NCBI GenBank assembly: GCA_950106755.1
Contig: OX467088.1
Coordinates: forward strand, 4,696,001 to 4,760,000
Origin: Climacium dendroides
Lineage: Eukaryota; Streptophyta; Bryopsida; Hypnales; Climaciaceae
Direction: 5' to 3'
DNA: 64,000 nucleotides
The notes under the pieces were generated by a model that was not told the origin of the DNA, ran no database searches, and saw only the letters and a list, made by a program, of their open reading frames with translations. The position numbers were made by a program, and so were the translations under genes. Below are positions 24,338 through 37,000 of the stretch, piece after piece. Each line of letters begins with the position of its first letter. Position 1 is the first letter of the stretch.

Positions 24338-25183
24338 CCCCTAAAGGTTTTTGACTATGTTTTCACCAAAACACTCCAAAACTGCCATTTCTATTACAAG
24401 TACTAAATTTAAAAAAAAACATTTTTGGACACATGTAACCATAGGATTTTATAGTATGCTGGTTTGAGAAGATGTGGAAAAATTTCAGAATTTTCCACCA
24501 TATAGATTGCAAGATATTAACGTTTAAAGTGATTTTTGGGCCTTGCAAAAATCTGAGCAGCTGCACTTCATAAGGTCAATTCATTATGAAAAAATGTCCA
24601 AAATGGTGGTGATTCTTTGGATTCATTCTTTAAGGTAAGTTTTCTACATGAGTGAAAAATATCAAATCATTTGGGATTGTACAACATATAGAAAAAAAAT
24701 AGTAAGTAGAAGGATGTTGAGAATGATTCAAAGTACTAAATTGTAAACAATTTAATTATGGAATTGAAAAATGCCAATCCCAATAACTGTAATGCTATAA
24801 TAAACAATCTACATCTAATGTTTTTATTTTTTTCCCAAAATATTGAAAATTGAGTTAAATAAAAGACTTCAAAGTTTATCTTAGAATAGAAATTCCATAA
24901 CTACCTACAAACTATCTACAAACTAAAACTCCTATAACTTTCATCTCATTAATCCAAATGGAATGATTCAAATCTTTCCATGTATATATAAATCTAAAGA
25001 ACCAATTTCAAATTTTTATTTTAAAAAGAAATGATTTTTATAGAAGTTTTTTTGCTGCCCGAGCTGCCCATACTTTATTGAAAACCACATATTATACAAT
25101 AACTTTTGAACCATTTAGTCAAAAGTTATAGTAAGCTACCCAAATTTACTATATTGTCAAAAAACAATTTAATGTTTTAGGGG
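24338..25183. mobile_element. TTAA-flanked element, copy 3
   Basis: The left end is CCCCTAAAGG and the right end, reverse-complemented, is CCCCTAAAAC. TTAA lies at 24334-24337 and 25184-25187. The right third (about 24905-25183) is homologous to the right arm of the foldback at 6274-6992, while the left part is different, so this may be a chimaera or two juxtaposed ends. Confidence 0.45.
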
Positions 25184-25739
25184 TTAAATACCTAGTGTTT
25201 GCACCTATATCCTTATTTTTTTTACAGACTGCACCCCTCTAGGGCCCAAACTACAGGCACCAAACTTTAGGACCTCATTCCACCATTGAAATCAAATTCC
25301 CGTTCGCGACTCGAGGGCCAATTCATTGAGCTTCCCAAGGGTCCAATTCATCATTTCATTGAGTTCTTATAGGGATCTAGTTCATTGAGATCTTCAAGTC
25401 CAAGTCATACATTAGGAAGAAAATGAGTCCTCAAATGAACTATTTTGAAGTAAGAGTTTCCTTCAATGGAACTTATAGCCTTCTTTAAGGGACAGTGGCT
25501 ATTGTTCATCATTAATGATGAATAGTGGCTACATTAAAAAATAATATTATTATTATTTAAAATATTTAAAATATTTAAAAATAATTTTAAAATAGCATTT
25601 TTGATGTGGTTGCACTAATACCACATCATATTTCAAATTTTTATAATTTTATAATTATTTTAAATATTAATTTTTAAAATATTTTCATTAATATTTTAAA
25701 TATTTAAGTGAATTGCCCTGCACTAATCAAGCCTTCCAT

Positions 25740-25941
25740 ATAAATTAGCATATGTATTTCATATACATATAAATTAGCATATGTATTTCATATACATATA
25801 AATTAGCATATGTATTTCATATACATATAAATTAGCATATGTATTTCATATACATATAAATTAGCATATAAATTTCATATACATATAAATTAGCATATAA
25901 ATTTCATATACATATAAATTAGCATATAAATTTATTAGCAT
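25740..25941. repeat. 29-bp minisatellite
   Basis: Six full units of 29 bp start at 25740, 25769, 25798, 25827, 25856 and 25885, followed by a partial unit from 25914. Units 1-4 contain catatgtattt and units 5-6 contain catataaattt, so the array consists of two homogenised blocks. Confidence 0.95.
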
Positions 25942-28298
25942 TTAATAAACCTTATAGTAGCCCTACATATTATATAAAAATTTTCCACTTCAAATCAAAT
26001 GAACCCTATCTTTTAACTCACGTAGTTTTCCAAAAGTTTGATAGTGATCTCTTGCTTTTTGAAAAAACATTATTTCTTAGAAAGTTCCTCATTTCTATAT
26101 TTGATGACTATTTTTTACACCTTTGACAACAACTAGTGTATATTCTAAGTATGTCAAAATCAATGGGAGCTTAGAAGCTTCAATAATTCTCTAGTTGTTA
26201 CTTGGTTATCTTCAACTCCTACATGGTGATACTCATGTCAATAATTGTTTATATCCTAAAGGTGATGAAATCATTTATAATGTCCACTACACTAAATAGT
26301 GAAATTAATTTGCCCTTTATTAATTTCTTGATATTTTAGACTACATAACTATTAATATAAAATGATGCAATAATTTTCATCATCCTAGAACCATGGATGT
26401 CATATGGGTTGGTGCACTGGTTCAAACCCCAATTCACAAAGTCACATGCACCTCTACAAAGACAAATAGTGAGTCATCAGGGAGCTTTTTAGCATAAAGT
26501 AACCTAATTGTTAAGGCAATCTAATTTCACTATTCTATATATGATAAGTGAAGGACAACATTAACACACCTTAGCCCAATATCTACTTTCTTCTAAAAAA
26601 TAAAGTTTGATATATGCTTAAAATAGAAAAAATCAATTTTTTTGCCATCTCTTTTTAGAATTATTTTCTAAATAATATGCCTTATATTTTTAATACCTTC
26701 ACCTTTACTTATTGTATTTTTGCAACATAACCTTCTAGTATATGGCTTTACTCATATCCTTGGAAAATAAACACTTGTGTGGCCTAACTTGAGAATATAA
26801 ATGGATTCAACATCCATAAGAACCTTAGCTTAAATTTCACAATTTAATTTCAACATTGCGTAGGTTGATGTTGACATCAAAAACTAATGCCCTTTTTAAA
26901 AACGAACTTCAAAAGGTTTTTTCAAACAAAATACACAAGTGTTTAAACAAACCCATGGTTGTTTTAGAGTTTTTCTAAAACGTTATGAGTGTTTCAATGC
27001 TCACAACTAAAGTAGAAACATGTTGGGTAAGAAGCATGTCATAAAACTGTATTCTTTACAAAAAGTGTGCTCAATTGTATAATTGTGCTCTTCTATCCTT
27101 ACTTTGCATCTTCTCATCCCACCATTCCAACATTTTACTCAATTCACAATCAATTTCAAAAACACATATAAGAAAATGAAATTGAACTCTGATAAAGACC
27201 TCACATAACAAACACTCTCATCCACCTTTTCTTATTATGTCTGCAACCCTTGAATCCTCAATGCAAATGCAAACACATACAATCCATCAAAAAGAACCAC
27301 AACTATATTTTTGCACTTGAATAGCAAACATGACAAATCAAATATTCTCTATCAACTTGTACTTTACAATATTCAACAATGTGTTACCCCTCCTCAATTG
27401 CAAAATTGCAAAAAAATCAAAAGAAAATTTGACACCCATGGACTTCTAGTGTTGTACAAATCATACACAACCTTTTTATTTCTCACCAACAATCCTAAAT
27501 CTCAAGGCACTAGGGAATAAATAGAAAATTTACAAACCTAAGCTTCTATACAAACAACCCAAGGCAATTGTCACCCGTAAACAAGAAGTTTATAGAAGTT
27601 TCAAGATGTTCATCAACTATTCTAGTACAAGATGTGCTTCACTTTGTAAAACAAAGCTTACTTAGCTTACTTGGAGGGGAGAAAACTACAAGAAAAATAC
27701 TCTAGAGCGTGTATTTTGTAGTTGGTAATAGTCTAGGTAAGGCCTTACTTGAGCCTTGATCCAACCTTCTAACAAAAAATGTAACAATTGCAACAAAATG
27801 CAGCCTAAATTTTGCCTAGTGGAAATTTGAGGCTTTCTTTCTCAAAGAAATTTCCTATGTTACAATACAACAATCAAGTGGCCTTACAGGTGGCATTGAA
27901 AACTAGTCTTTGAACCCCTAAGTTTAAAATTGCAAGGAAGTGTTCTATTGATTTCATATCTTCTTTCAAGAAGGTTGGGTCATTGAAGCTTCTAGTAAAT
28001 GATAGTCACTCTTCCTCTCTCTTTGCACCAACCTCCTAAACATACACAAACCATATTACTATAGTACCCATTGTTGCAATGAAGTTGAACATGGCACCAT
28101 ATACATACACATAGAAGTTCTACAAAAACAAAACTTCCAAAAAGGTAGGATTATCTAGAGCTAAATATGTGCTAGAATTCACCATTGTAACCAATCACTA
28201 TGCTAACCAAAACAAATATAATTTTAAAAATTTGACATTCTGAAACAAACCTACAAGTGAACACTAGTATCAAACTAGCTTTTGAGTGCATATGTTAA

Positions 28299-28513
28299 CC
28301 CTTTAGTGTCTAAGAAGCCCAAATTGGGTCTCATGTTTTTTCCAACAACTTTAGAGATTTTATATGGGGATTTTTATTTATTTAAACCAATGAATGCAAT
28401 GTTCTTCACTCAAGATAATTATATAATAAAATTTTCCATTTAGATTATGCTTTCTACAAAACATTCAATCAAGGTCCACTACTTGAAATAGTGAATTCTT
28501 AGTACATAAAGGG
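28299..28513. mobile_element. TTAA-flanked element, short copy (215 bp)
   Basis: The ends are CCCTTTAGTGTCTAAGAA and, reverse-complemented, CCCTTTATGTACTAAGAA, with TTAA at 28295-28298 and 28514-28517. This gives an 18-bp imperfect terminal inverted repeat on a 215-bp AT-rich body. The terminus differs from CCCCTAAAGG, so this may be a sister subfamily. Confidence 0.55.
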
Positions 28514-29418
28514 TTAATCATTATAAATTGATGTCAATAAAGAGATTGTCACCTAAATAAAATAAAATAAAAAAGACGAAAAAGATCTAATTAGAGATAC
28601 CTTTCTATCCCCAACAAAAATAGAAAGACAACATATTCTATCATAAGGAATATATAAGTATATACTTAATAAGAAAAACATACTTCTTTGAGCAAATGTG
28701 GCATAGTATTTATAAAGACTAGGGATATATAGTGCATCATTCATAAGATTGACATCTTAAATTCATCAATCTTGATATTGGAATTGAATATGAATTTTAG
28801 CTAAATGTATATTTCACCTTCTTTCACCTTTCACCCACCATGTCATGAGCCACATAGAATTAAAAGTGAAGATTCCCCTTTGTTGGATGTGATCACTTCA
28901 GTAGAGTCAGAAATCTTTATCTCATAAGTTTCATATTTCCCCGTTTTTGTGAATGTACCCTATGGGTAGATATATCAAAGTCACACGAGCGAAAAGACAA
29001 AGTTGCAATCGGGTACAAATGAACAAACCGTACATATACGCCTCCGAATTCAAGCCCTGCTGCACGGCAGGCAATATATTCTATAACCTCGTTCAATCAG
29101 ATACCTTTCCAGGTCATGGCAACTCTAAGCATCTAAACATCAGGGTTACTTAGCATCCTTCTCAATGCAATCCATCTCTAATTACCTACGTTTTTGTAAA
29201 CGATACAACCCGACAGCAGGAAGACAGCCCCTCCTTGTTGACCGGATATCCACAGCCGAGAAGGGCCGAATCAGGAGAACAAATATCAGAACTAATATCA
29301 GAACTTCAGTGTTGGTCAATCCGAATCTGAACCCTCAATTGTCTGGCATTGCTTCTGGGACGATGATTGGGATTACCTTTGCTCAATGAAACTTACACCC
29401 TGAGGGGATATTTCTTCT

Positions 29419-32400
29419 TCAGTCATCCCAGCTACTGTCCCAGCCGTCCTTGTTTGCCCTTCGCGAGTTCAGACCTGCTGAAGAAAGCGTGAGGGCAGAG
29501 GAAGAGGTCCTACCAGCTTCCGTGTCCTCCCAATCATCGTCTTCCCATACTTCGTCCCAGCCATCAGCTGATGGACTCCCCTCCTCATCACCCTGCTTGG
29601 TGTCTGCTGCTGCCATTTCCAGCTCCTGATACTTCGTCTCCGCATCGCCGTGGCGCCGAGCATGGGCACGCCATGAGATGCATCCCCATATACCTGCTAC
29701 TCCTGGTTTAGGACGCCCACAGCAAGCCGGTGAGAAGAATCTTTACCAAAAGAACTCAGGTACCTTTTGGAAATCCAACGCACATCAAGCTATAAACGTG
29801 AAAAGTAGCACATGTCGAGCTATCTTTCAAGATCCCTTCCAGATATCTTCCATTTCAAGCACACTCTCCCAAGGTAAAACCGAGGTAACTTGCAAAATCC
29901 AGGCATAAGAACAAGGATAATGGAGACTTAAGCAAGGGACAATTTTAGTCTGCTAGAGAATGATATGGTCGGTCAGACGCCCAAGTAGCAGCTGCGACTC
30001 TTCCTCAGGAGGCAGTAACGTCTGTCGTACACATGTAATCAGTTGACAACATCCACTAGAAGAGTGTTCAGTTGCAGCTTGATCAATGGAGCCCGCACAG
30101 TAGGTACTTCTAGTTATGACTCATAAATGATACACCTAATCGTCGCCAGCAAAGAACTGCCTTGCATCTGACGATTTGAATTAGCTCCTAGTCGCATCAT
30201 AAAGTCTCTTGTTTAGCCATGTTCAACTTCCTTGTGTTTCGAGAGCAAATGACAAGATCTGAAGAAATTCATTGTCAGCTTATACTTGAACACTAAGGAC
30301 CGCCGGCACCAACCAAGTAGAGGTTCTAGAAAACTGGAATCAAGTAGTAGGTGCCCGCAATGGTAACGTAGAGTCAGTTAGAAAATAGGTGCTAAGCCCA
30401 GCTAACGTGCAGTGAATATACATTCATTTCCACCAATTAACTTGACTCCCCAACGTTGGACAAATAGATTAAATGTCCCTATACCGTAGAGGTTTGAAGC
30501 GCAAAATCCATCGGCACCAACCAAGTAGTAGTAGTTCGCTAAGTTGAACGCCTAAATCCCCATTAATTACCTTACAAGTGTTTACAAAATAGGTTAGCTA
30601 ACTTCCAACTAGCTGATGCGTCTTAATTTGAGGCAGGGTCTCAGACATGTCGAGACCACACACAAGAGACTTTACACAAATCTAGAATCTCAAGACTCAA
30701 AACCAGCAATCAAAACCCATCAAAGTAAAGACATCAAATTCAGTCTAACTACAACCATAGTAAGCTCTCAATAGACTAACCAAGACCTCTGATACAGGGC
30801 CTATTCAAGGATGGTCATACCTAATACAAGGAGGAATACAAGGCTGCCACCGAGCAGCAAAGCAGCAGTTCCTGGCGCATTTAAGAAAGTCGAGTAGGAA
30901 GAATGGTCGACATCGCCAGGAACATTCTGAGCAGGAACATCGACGTAACAATCTCCATCACTCCAACTTATGTTAAGCTTCGCTATATGTCTGGCGGCCT
31001 CGTTATCTGTAATTGAGACTGTCACCTGCCAACACCAAACGGAACATCTTTGTCAACAATAAAAGATGACTCAACAGCTCACAATCTGCAATTGTAAATC
31101 AGGGGACAGGAGTAATATTAACTTAGAGGACCTGGCATTCAATAGGGTGTAAGACAAGGAGATCCTATCCAAAGTACAGAGGACCCTGGTGAAATCATGA
31201 AAAGCAAGGGTCCATGAGATCAAATCCAAGCACGACAACGTGCACGGCCTGGCAGCTGTTCCAGTCTCATGACAAACCCTACTTGCTCCCATCTATTAGT
31301 GTTCGTGATACATGACGTCTTTAAACATCACCCTGAAGCCAGGATGGAGGATCTTCATCTATGGGGGCTTCAAAGCATCAGAAATGGCGGAAATTCAACC
31401 TTTTGTGTATGATGGACTTCTTCCTTTAGGTCTATAACGCAAACTAGCCTAACATAGAAGACAAGCTTCAACGCTCTGGCTCAACTTACCGACTTGTTTT
31501 GTCCTTTGTACAGTGCCAACTCCCCTGGAGTTGCTTTCCAACCATTTGAGATCTGGATGGTTACATCCAACTTCGATTTTCCGACATTTTTAACGGTTAA
31601 GGTGTAGTCATGGTGGCCTGCAAAAACAACAAAAAGTTCATAAGAATGTCACACTTTACACATAAGCGTTAACTCAAGAAAGAGACTTCGCAAGAACATG
31701 AGAACAAAGAGGTCCCTAAAAAGTAAGGAAAAAATGCATGAGGTTGAAGGGTTAAAATCCTACGAGATAGACAACTTCACAAGAACTCAAACCAAGGGCA
31801 GACTTGACACTCACCATCTTCCCCACCAGTAGGCGCCAAGATGCCAATCACAGGTTCATGATTACAGGTCCCTCCGTGTGCCGGTGGTGCCTTTCCCGCA
31901 TCACCTGTGCCAGCGGATGGTGGAGGTGAAACCGTGGTTGTATTGGCGGGAGGAGGGGACTTCGCAGTGCTGTTTTTGGATTCAATTGGTGGCGATTCAA
32001 TTGGTGGAGGAGGAGGAGGTGTAGTGTTGTTGGCAGGGGTTGCCTTTGTAGTATTTTCGACCGTTCCAGTCATCCCTGCTTTTAATCTAACAGCCCACGC
32101 GTTCTCCTTCGCTAATCTGGCCTGAGAAGCACACCAAATAGGGTGGGTCAGCTACAGGATAAAACCGAACAATGGGAGTTTAAAAATCATTCAACTGGAA
32201 CCGCGGGTATGAATCAGAGTATGGTAAAGTTCTGTTAAAAAACGAATTGTTCCTAGCTTTCCAACAAGCTATTGCTTCCATGATTTGAGCAAGAAGTCTC
32301 AATTAAACAAACTGTTTGTTTGCTCTCTGTAGAGTCGATTGTCATATTCACCTTGCAACTTCCATTGCTTGCTGTGTTCTCAATACTTTAAGTCGAGAGA

Positions 32401-33247
32401 CATATTATAGATCGTTTGAAGCGAATTTTCAGTAGCTTTCCAATAATACATCACTCAAAATGCTTGGTTCAGAATTGAGTACAAACTCAGTTCGTAATTT
32501 TTAGTGCAACCATTAAATTCGTCATCTCTGGTTACCAAGGCCTTTTATACCCGTGGTTTTGGTTTCAAAACTATCCGCAGGTGAAAGAATCATCAACCAA
32601 CTGATCATGACATTGGCAGAACTTTCAGTCCGCGGTTCGGTTCCAGACAGCAAACATTTCGAGTTTAGGGTGTGTGCGTAAAATCACATTTGCACCACTA
32701 CTTTTATTAGGTATCAAGTTCAGAAGCCAGAGCTGAAATCCAAGGCCGACAGTGCATGATTTTAATCTTTCAAGTAAGCTGCGAGTTAGCGGACGAAAAC
32801 ACTGATAAATCACCTAAGTTATCTCCCTCCTCTAGCTTCGAAACTAGGGTTTAGAGTAGCAGATTACTCCCTCCCAATTGAGGAAGCTGTAAGTCTACAT
32901 CACAAGCTAACTCTAGCTCTCAAAATACAAAAGAAGCATTTTATTCTGTGACTAGCGAAAGACCTAAACCATGCAGCAGCGGAAAAAGGAGCAGAAAAGC
33001 ATACCTCGCTATGATCGGGATGTTTGTTCAAGTCCAGATCACTCGCCCCTTCAACGTTTATCCGACTTGGACCAACTTCCTGCTCATCAACTTCGGGAAC
33101 CTCATGTAGAGCTTGGGAATTTGAACTCCCACGGAGCTTCTTGAAAGCTATCACCTCGTCTCGCGTTACATCTCCGACAGCAAAACAAGAAAAGGCACAC
33201 AGTACTAAAATCAGAAGAAGCCTAGTTCTACTCGAGAAGAGTACCAT
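29419..33247 (-). CDS. Single-pass membrane protein, DUF7356-like, 385 aa
   Basis: Five exons, in transcript order: 33247-33005, 32121-31815, 31617-31490, 31025-30821, 29693-29419, with all phases consistent. Residues 1-25 form a signal peptide (LLLILVLCAFSCFAVG core). A charged segment and a Pro/Thr/Asn-rich stalk (about 98-160) with several N-glycosylation sequons follow. Residues ~183-255 look like a small beta-sandwich (HHDYTLTVKNVGKSKLDVTI). A transmembrane helix lies at about 278-300 (TAALLLGGSLVFLLVLGIWG), then a cytosolic tail with an RRHGDAETKYQELEM segment and a Trp/Asp-rich end (GWDEVWEDDDWED, then GWDSSWDD). From memory this order and the YQELEM and W/D tail match uncharacterised plant DUF7356 transmembrane proteins; the family name is moderately certain and the molecular role is unknown. 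Intron 4 is over 1.1 kb. The gene is divergent from the DUF3783 gene. Confidence 0.8.
31171..31450. repeat. Dispersed intronic repeat, copy 2 (intron 3 of membrane-protein gene)
   Basis: This stretch is homologous, at low identity and in the same orientation, to 17841-18115. It lies between exons 3 and 4. Short ORFs across it are not supported by the gene model. Confidence 0.5.
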
Positions 33248-34014
33248 GTTGCCTCACCGAACTAATCTCGCAAGCACCCCTTCAAAACCTCACACACACC
33301 TCCTCATGGTGTAAACAAACTCAAGACTAGGAAAAGGCGATGCAAAGCAAGTGGATCTTAGAGGATGCAAAATCAATTGCATTAAAACGAAGCAGGCTGC
33401 TTGATCTCTCATGCTGATTTGCACTTCCTCAACCAAATGTTGTACTTCTTGATAACCTAGCGACCCACCTCGCGATACAGCCACCAGTTTCCCACTCTGA
33501 TGAATCCCAACGACGAACAACACAACAGTAAAAGCGCGGCGCCCTAAACTATGCTGGCGCGGAGGGTGCGCTTTTCGACCGAAATGCTATATTAAAAAAA
33601 GGAAAAAAGAAATCAAAATGAGCACGGTCAAAGGTTGCCTCGGGAATAGGGTCGTCTTCCTGCTTGGCAAGCTCTTATCGACCTCGAGCTAGGTGGCAGA
33701 ACATCAATCTCTTCAAGTGTTTGCAAGTCTGTGTGTGTAGGCGACAACCAGGTTCGAAATCCTTTGTGGGTTTCGTTGAAATCTGAATTTTTTCTGGGTT
33801 TTCGTTAGAGGTTGTGCAATTTGATCGTCGTGCGTTTTGATTGGCATTTCAAACCTCTTTTAATCTTACCTGGGCTCCCTTCACTTTAAGATAGTTTGAG
33901 TGTGTGTAACTGTTAGTGATTGTGTAGCAAGTGTGCAGGATATTCTAGAATGTCTTAGAGAAGCAAACTCGTACTAAAGAGATTGCAATTTTCGAACTGC
34001 TGCAGCTGGTTACG
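33248..34014. promoter_or_regulatory. Shared divergent promoter interval
   Basis: The start codons of the membrane-protein gene (minus) and the DUF3783-like gene (plus) are about 770 bp apart and face away from each other. The interval holds both 5' untranslated regions and both promoters. It includes a purine run at about 33593-33610 and no convincing TATA box. Short ORFs inside it are not supported. Confidence 0.6.
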
Positions 34015-37000
34015 ATGGCAGCATGCACCATATCAATCTCTGTAGCGGTGCCAACAGTGCGCACTGCACTTGTCCGAGGATTATCATGCTGTAGGCAGCA
34101 GCGAGTCGGAATTGCTTCGTCTTTCCCTTCCCTGTCGTGCAAGTCTGGTGATTACTGTGTCAAGAAGCAATGGCAGAAGCAATGTGCCACGAAGAAGACG
34201 TCGCGAATCAAAGCTTCCCAAGAAGGTATCAATGAACCAAATTCAAGTATCTCATGTTAGAGAATTGCTTGTAATTCTGTTTTCCCTTGATTGAAATAGC
34301 TTCTGTGCTGAGTTTCTGGAACAGAATGTCACCTGGCTAGTACCTTGAAGGATGGTCACAGTGATTATAAGAAGACCACATTAGGGTTGATCTCATTGAC
34401 CTTTGGTTTTTACAAATATCCTAGGGTCCTCGGTACTTCAGATAGGTCTTTGTTGCAGAACTTATAGAACGACTTTGAGGTTTGCACAACGGGTCCTCTA
34501 TACTACTCCAGTCTCTCCTCTTTTTTTGCAATGATCAATCTGTGGGATTTTTCAAATTTGGCGAATGAATATCTTGAGTGATGCCTTTTGCTGCTGCCTA
34601 CAGCATGATAATCTCCAGCGTCTCTTATGGGAAGAGACTCCAGCGTCTTGTGTGTTGTGATTAATTGTGATTTCAAATTTCAGGAGTACCGCAGGAGATT
34701 TTGGAGGACAACAAATTTGTTCCTATCAATGATGACGACCCTAGGTTCGGCCCTCCAGTAAGTAAGTCTTCCCCTCTTCATGCTGTATCTATCGGCAACC
34801 TGCTCATGTGTTACAAGCAGTTTTGTTCTTTGATGTGTGTAATGGCTTTTGTGAGTGATGAAGTCTGGAATTTTTTCGGTTATTCGTGTTCACACCAAGT
34901 ATTCTCTTGTTGTCGCGTGTGCCGCATTTTTGTGGAATCATTTTTTCCATTTCTATTGTGAGAATGTTGTGGCTGTAGATTAATGAGACTGTTCTGAAAT
35001 CTATCATATAAGGTGCATGATTAAGCTTTGTGGCAAATTTTGCTTGGAAGTTCTGATTTACAAAACATTCCACTTGGGTGGATTTTTCAGGCTATGTTGC
35101 TATTGGGATTTAGCGACGAAGATGTTAGACTGGTATGCTACCTGACTTCTGATTAGCTTGTAACATCTCAGTGCGTGTCATATATGTAATAGTCATGCTA
35201 ATGTCGGATTATTTGGATGTAGCTTAACTTGGTTTTCAACAAAATTTCGTTGTTACTAGAATTTGTAGACAACATCATGCGGAGATTGAGCATGGGAGAG
35301 GCAAGATTCGCATGACGCAATTCGTGAGAAGACCTCCCTGTGATCACCTGCTTGTATTTATTTGTGGAATACTTGTGTCACTAGCTATAATATTTAGTTC
35401 TCAACCTTCAAGATTTCAAAGAAATTAATGGGGAGGTCTCCCTATGATTGACCTCATCTCCCCTCTATAAATCTCCCTCTAATTTTATGTCCCAAAATCA
35501 CTGAAAAGTCTAATTTTACCATAATACTTGATACGGTATGTATTATTCATATATTTTACTGGAAAGTTGCCCACACTTTACATTTATGGAGTTTTATCGT
35601 CCCACCACATGCAGATGGCTTAGGGGTTGCAACACAACGAGTTTCTATACCAGTTTAGCTTTATTGGAATTATCTGCTTAGTAACATTGGAGGCCTGCGA
35701 TATATTGGTGTGTCTTTGCAGGCGTTAGAAATGTTACAAGACATGGGTGGAGACTTCATGCAGGTCAATCTCTAGTTCTCTATATCCAGTAATGTGTTGG
35801 TAATGATAGTTTCCTTGATCGAAGGTTCAAGCATGCATCTTTAGTCCTAGTGATGGTCTTTTCCGCGTTTGTTTGTATATTCAGGTGTTGTTGTGTACGG
35901 AGGAGATGTTGAATGGCACTCTAAATGAAGCACTGAACTCCACACAGCCAGATCTTTCTCAAGTTAAGGTAAAGTTTATATTCACTCCCTGCATCACTGT
36001 TATATTTCATTGGGGTTCATATAAAATATTTACAATCTGTACCTGTAGTATAAGATGGCTATTCGACTAATGTGGTAAGGTGACCGAGCAAGTGGCGAGA
36101 TTGAGATTAGTGGCCTTCATCTTTCACAAGGTTGAGCTCTTATGAACAGCAATACCGTCAATAGACCGAGTAAGCAATGCTGTGACTGTCTGATCGATCG
36201 TATGTGATAATAAAGGTAAAAATTGTGTCTGAGCTTTAATGTTGTTTTGGACTTGAAGACTTGAAATCGTTTGTTGCACTCATACGTCGTGTGAAATACT
36301 GAAGTGATGCTTGCCACGTGATGGCTTATTGACCGTGATATTTTTTGCATGACTTTGCAGACATTGAAGGGTGTGCCCCAGGTTTGCTTCTTGTCAGGAT
36401 TAAGTGGTGAAGAGCTCATAATGGTTGTCCGCGCTTTTCCTGAAGCTGGTGAGCCCTTATCTCCTGGTTTAAATTTAAACAAGGTGGCAAGAGACAGTAT
36501 CAGGGGTTTTATAGACTTTGACTGCTTCAAGAACTTTTTGACAACGTCATATTGAAAATCTATCCATAATTCATGGGGTGTCTATGGTTACAGCAATCAT
36601 GTGAGATCCTCCCCTCCCTATGTATCATGGGGGGATTGTAATCCATAGGGAGACCTCTTGCTCGAATCATTGGAAAGATTCTCTTTATGATGAAACAGTC
36701 TAGTCATGAACTCAATATAGCTAAGTGTATCACCGGTTCATTGAATGGATACTTTGACACAGGTATAATATTCGCTAAGCGAATTTTTGCTCTTCTGCTT
36801 GGAGTTTTGATGAGTGGCCTAAAATAACATATGACATGAACGAGTCTCCTGAATTCTAAACCTCCAAAACTACTCAGCAGCACCTAAATTGTGATTTGAA
36901 TGATCTTTCCTTGTTAGTGCTTTTCTCTTTTCTCAAAAGGAGATGTGCATCTAATAGATGCGGTTGTTAACAGCTTGTGATATAGCGAAGAATGAGTTCA

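Larger units (their letters stand above)
19945..28900. other. AT-rich intergenic tract with scattered repeats
   Basis: The first ~150 bp are the 5' untranslated region and promoter of the CCR4-like gene, including a T/C-rich run at about 20085-20145. Beyond that the tract is AT-rich and gene-free as far as I can tell, apart from the miniature elements and tandem array listed separately. About 22.94-23.53 kb reads like badly decayed coding sequence in places, with many stops in every frame. Confidence 0.65.

Noticed and set aside
25740..25941. CRISPR-like regular array
   Set aside because: The units are contiguous 29-bp tandem repeats without unique spacers, in a plant nuclear context.
26405..26445. 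tRNA-like B-box sequence (ggttcaaacccc)
   Set aside because: I find no A box at the right distance and no cloverleaf can be drawn, so a tRNA gene or SINE is not supported.
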